Positions 4,759 through 6,648 of a stretch of 6,648 bases of DNA are shown here, in pieces (position 1 is the first letter of the stretch; each line of letters starts with the position of its first letter). The notes beneath the pieces are model-generated. The model was not told the DNA's origin. It did not search any database and saw only the letters and a program-made list of their open reading frames with translations. This DNA is from Pseudomonadota bacterium (GTDB taxonomy: Bacteria > Pseudomonadota > Alphaproteobacteria > Rhizobiales > Xanthobacteraceae): assembly GCA_023387555.1 (NCBI GenBank), contig JAEWHY010000553.1, forward strand, positions 1 through 6,648. The letters are read 5' to 3'. The position numbers were made by a program, and so were the translations under genes.

Positions 4759-6468
4759 ATGACGTCAGGATTGAGAACGATCGCCGCGATCGTATCGCTG
4801 TTGCTGGTGTCGTCTGTTGCCGTCACCGCTCAGGATCAGCCGCCACCACCGCCGCCACCCGCTGCGCCTCCGCCTTCTGCGGCGCCTCCTGCGCCGCCGC
4901 CTCCGGCCCCGCCGCCGGAAGAGAAGCTATTGACGCGCGCGGAACTCGAGGCGCTGGTCTCGCCGATCGCGCTCTATCCGGACGATCTGTTGTCGCTCGT
5001 CTTGATGGCGTCGACCTATCCGCTTGAGGTGGTCGAAGCCCAGCGCTGGCTTGCGCGGAACAAGAAACTGACCGCGGAGCAGCGCAAGATCGCGGTGGAA
5101 AAGCAGGACTGGGATCAGAGCGTCAAATCGCTGATCGCAACGCCCTCCGTTCTCGACATGATGAGCACGCAACTGGAATGGACCCGCAAGCTCGGGGATG
5201 CGGTGCTCGCCCAGGAAGCTGACGTGATGGAGGCCATCCAGGCCTTGCGCGAGAGGGCTTACAAGAACGACAAGCTCGTCACCACCAAACAGCAGAAGGT
5301 CACGGTGCAGCGAACCGGGACACGGCAGGTGATTGCGATCGAGCCGGCCAATCCGGATGTCGTCTATGTGCCGTATTACGAACCGGCGGCCGTGTTCGGC
5401 ACCTGGCCCTATGCGGATTATCCGCCGTATTATTTCCCCGAGCCGGCCTACATCGGCGGCGCCGTGATCGCGAGTGGCATCGTATTCGGGGCCGGCTACG
5501 CACTCGGACGCTGGGGCGGTGGCCGCTACTGGGGCGGCAATGTCAACTGGAACAACAATTTCCTGGGCGACCGCCGCGGTGACCGCTGGGAACATCGGCC
5601 CGAGCACCGGCGCGGCGTCAAATACGCCAGCGACCGGATGCAGCAGAAGTTCGGCGACAAGCGCGGCAGGGATCAGCGTAACGTCCGCGACAGGGGCGGC
5701 CGTGACGGAATGAAGCCGGGCGGGGATCGCGCGCAAGCGGGCGATCGCATGAAGTCCGGTGATCGCATCAAGGATGGCGATCGCATCAAAGGTGGTGATC
5801 GCGACAGAGGTGGTGATCGCGCCAGAGGCGGCGATCGCGCGGAGCGCCGCGACGGTGCCCGCAATCGCGATGTGAGACGGGGCGGCGGCGATGCGCGATC
5901 GCGTCAGGCCGCGCGTGCGAGAGACGGGCAACGCGCCAGATCGGGCCAGCGCGCCGGCAACCGTAACCGGGCGGCCCAGCGCCAGCGTGCGCAGCGTGGA
6001 CGGGCGGCGGCGCGCGGACCGAACCGCGCGCGCATGCAGGCGAGGGGCGGTGGCCGCGGTTCGATGGGACGTGGCGGCGGCCGCGGCATGCGCGTCGGCG
6101 GCGGAGGAGGAGGTCGCGGCATGCGGGCCGGCGGTGGCGGGGGAGGTCGCGGCGGTTTCCGCGGTGGCGGCGGCCGTGGTGGGGGCGGCGGCGGCCGTGG
6201 TGGTGGCCGCAGGTCCGACATACAGCTGAAGCGGGATATCGTCCTGGTCGGCCGGCTCGGTAGCGGCCTCGGGCTCTATCGGTTCCGCTACCGTGACGAT
6301 CCGCGAGCTTACGTCGGCGTCATGGCGCAGGATGTGCAGCTGGTCCGGCCGGACGCCGTGACGCGCGGACGCGACGGCTATCTGCGGGTCCGCTACGAGC
6401 AGATCGGGTTCGAAATGCAGCCCTATGAATACTGGGCCGATCGCGTGCGGCGCGCGCAGGGACTTTGA
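4759..6468 (+). CDS. Exported DUF3300 protein with Arg/Gly-rich tail and C-terminal peptidase S74 domain
   Basis: This 569-residue envelope protein is mosaic. Residues 1-24 form a Sec signal peptide (hydrophobic 8-22, cleavage probably after VTA). Residues 28-53 are a Pro/Ala linker. Residues about 57-230 are DUF3300: LVSPIALYPDDLLSLVLMAS, EAQRWLARNK, then PANPDVVYVPYYEP. A Gly-rich hydrophobic stretch (231-250) may touch membrane. Residues 321-360 hold seven GDR repeats, and 361-485 are Arg/Gly-rich and presumably disordered. Residues 486-555 match the peptidase S74 intramolecular chaperone of phage tail spikes: SDIQLKRDI, GLGLYRFRY, YVGVMAQDV, RPDAV, DGYLRVRY. Ser486 and Lys491 have the spacing of the Ser/Lys pair that cuts phage spikes (Ser911/Lys916 in endosialidase NF, from memory). 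Self-cleavage would release an 84-residue tail. DUF3300 has no known activity. It appears monocistronic; domain calls are firm, role unknown. Confidence 0.88.
   Translation: MTSGLRTIAAIVSLLLVSSVAVTAQDQPPPPPPPAAPPPSAAPPAPPPPAPPPEEKLLTRAELEALVSPIALYPDDLLSLVLMASTYPLEVVEAQRWLARNKKLTAEQRKIAVEKQDWDQSVKSLIATPSVLDMMSTQLEWTRKLGDAVLAQEADVMEAIQALRERAYKNDKLVTTKQQKVTVQRTGTRQVIAIEPANPDVVYVPYYEPAAVFGTWPYADYPPYYFPEPAYIGGAVIASGIVFGAGYALGRWGGGRYWGGNVNWNNNFLGDRRGDRWEHRPEHRRGVKYASDRMQQKFGDKRGRDQRNVRDRGGRDGMKPGGDRAQAGDRMKSGDRIKDGDRIKGGDRDRGGDRARGGDRAERRDGARNRDVRRGGGDARSRQAARARDGQRARSGQRAGNRNRAAQRQRAQRGRAAARGPNRARMQARGGGRGSMGRGGGRGMRVGGGGGGRGMRAGGGGGGRGGFRGGGGRGGGGGGRGGGRRSDIQLKRDIVLVGRLGSGLGLYRFRYRDDPRAYVGVMAQDVQLVRPDAVTRGRDGYLRVRYEQIGFEMQPYEYWADRVRRAQGL
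5722..5838 (+). repeat. 18-bp tandem repeat (seven GATCGC-centred units) encoding GDR repeats
   Basis: GATCGC recurs at exact 18-bp intervals (5725, 5743, 5761, 5779, 5797, 5815, 5833), encoding Asp-Arg within six-residue units of form GDRxxx. The third to fifth units are most alike (MKSGDR, IKDGDR, IKGGDR). Expansion by slippage or unequal exchange is likely, and copy number may vary between strains. Confidence 0.85.
6040..6210 (+). repeat. Poly-glycine/RGG low-complexity coding tract
   Basis: GGC/GGT/GGA codon runs broken by CGC codons encode stretches of up to six glycines with RG, RGG and RGM interruptions (residues about 428-484 of the DUF3300-S74 protein). RGMRVGGGGGG and RGMRAGGGGGG are near-identical neighbouring units. 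The tract is prone to slippage and to assembly or sequencing error. Confidence 0.8.
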
Positions 6469-6469
6469 T

Positions 6470-6510
6470 GCGCTTCGGAGTGCGACACTTCGCAGGGAGG
6501 CGCTTCGGAG
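6470..6510. repeat. Direct repeat GCGCTTCGGAG (two copies, 30 bp apart)
   Basis: Exact 11-bp copies at 6470-6480 and 6500-6510 immediately after the DUF3300-S74 stop. The second overlaps the terminator-like hairpin. Significance unknown. Confidence 0.6.
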
Positions 6511-6525
6511 CGAGGCGCTCCAAAG
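6503..6525. terminator. Candidate hairpin terminator between converging genes
   Basis: CTTCGGAGCG (6503-6512), a 3-base loop AGG and CGCTCCAAAG (6516-6525) form a 10-bp stem with one mismatch, 34 nt after the DUF3300-S74 stop. No clear T-tract follows on the plus strand, but read on the minus strand a short CTTT begins the stem. It lies between convergent genes, where a bidirectional terminator is expected. Confidence 0.45.
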
Positions 6526-6566
6526 CTCGCTGATGCGCCTGTCTGGCTGTGCGCTTTCGCTTTGCG

Positions 6567-6648
6567 CTACGCCTGCTTCGGCATCGCCGCGTCATCGAGC
6601 GCCGTCGCCCGCAACGCCGCCGGACGATCCTTGAGCCTTGCGTAATAG
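6567..6648 (-). CDS. C-terminal end of a minus-strand gene, glutathione S-transferase-like (partial)
   Basis: Reading from the window edge on the minus strand, one frame gives 26 residues ending at TAG (6569-6567): it begins YYARLKDRPAALRAT and ends in PKQA. The pattern 'Y-x-x-R-L-K-x-R-P-A-x-x-x-A' is typical of the last helix of bacterial glutathione S-transferases, where a Tyr or Trp followed by Arg-Leu and Arg-Pro-Ala precedes a short tail. The other two minus-strand frames read as an Arg-rich shadow or stop early. If correct, the gene converges on the DUF3300-S74 gene with a 98-bp spacer holding the hairpin. The assignment rests on a short stretch only and is tentative. Confidence 0.5.
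   Translation of the reverse strand, partial: YYARLKDRPAALRATALDDAAMPKQA

Noticed and set aside
5725..5838. GCGATCGC palindromes resembling cyanobacterial HIP1
   Set aside because: They recur at exact 18-bp steps because they encode Gly-Asp-Arg repeats; no HIP1 enrichment is seen elsewhere in the window.
4927..5931. Long minus-strand open frame (334 codons) over the DUF3300 gene
   Set aside because: Ala/Ile/Arg-rich shadow of the DUF3300 and GDR repeat coding sequence; no start signal or family motif.
6425..6634. 69-codon plus-strand frame after the DUF3300 gene
   Set aside because: Starts inside the S74 domain in another frame, has no ribosome site, and its Ala/Leu/Ser/Arg composition reflects the GCGCTTCGGAG repeats.

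Overview
The window looks like chromosomal DNA of a GC-rich alphaproteobacterium, probably of the Bradyrhizobium/Rhodopseudomonas/Afipia group. This is inferred from strong GC bias at third codon positions, the protein types present (fused gallate dioxygenase, DUF3300 protein ending in a peptidase S74 domain) and a candidate EcfG-type stress promoter. No species can be named from the sequence alone.

Layout from left to right. (1) Bases 1-201 are the basic, Pro/Gly-rich tail of an unidentified protein. (2) Seven bases later begins a compact type II toxin-antitoxin pair (209-774): a ribbon-helix-helix-like antitoxin and a ParE/RelE-family toxin sharing an ATGA overlap. Its GC content is lower than that of its neighbours, and its antitoxin reading frame contains a perfect 11-bp inverted repeat. 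(3) Convergent to it is a radical SAM protein on the minus strand (795-2573). (4) A 274-bp divergent intergenic region separates this from a fused gallate / protocatechuate 4,5-type extradiol dioxygenase (2848-4161), in which a LigB-like catalytic domain is followed by a LigA-like domain. (5) A 201-bp spacer carries three copies of CGATGGTGCG-type repeats, two direct and one inverted, and a possible EcfG promoter. It leads to a 61-residue soluble helical protein (4363-4548). (6) A 210-bp spacer with no convincing signal precedes a large exported protein (4759-6468): signal peptide, Pro-rich linker, DUF3300 domain, GDR repeats, long Arg/Gly-rich tail and a C-terminal peptidase S74 chaperone domain with its Ser/Lys pair intact. 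(7) The window ends with a hairpin and the last 26 codons of a minus-strand gene whose C-terminus resembles a glutathione S-transferase.

The genes do not form one pathway. The dioxygenase would open the ring of gallate (a lignin/tannin breakdown product), but no other ring-cleavage pathway gene is present. The toxin-antitoxin pair, radical SAM gene, small helical protein and DUF3300-S74 protein appear to be separate transcription units. The most unusual items are the phage-type self-cleaving chaperone domain on an envelope protein with a disordered Gly/Arg tail, and the strong hairpin inside the antitoxin gene.
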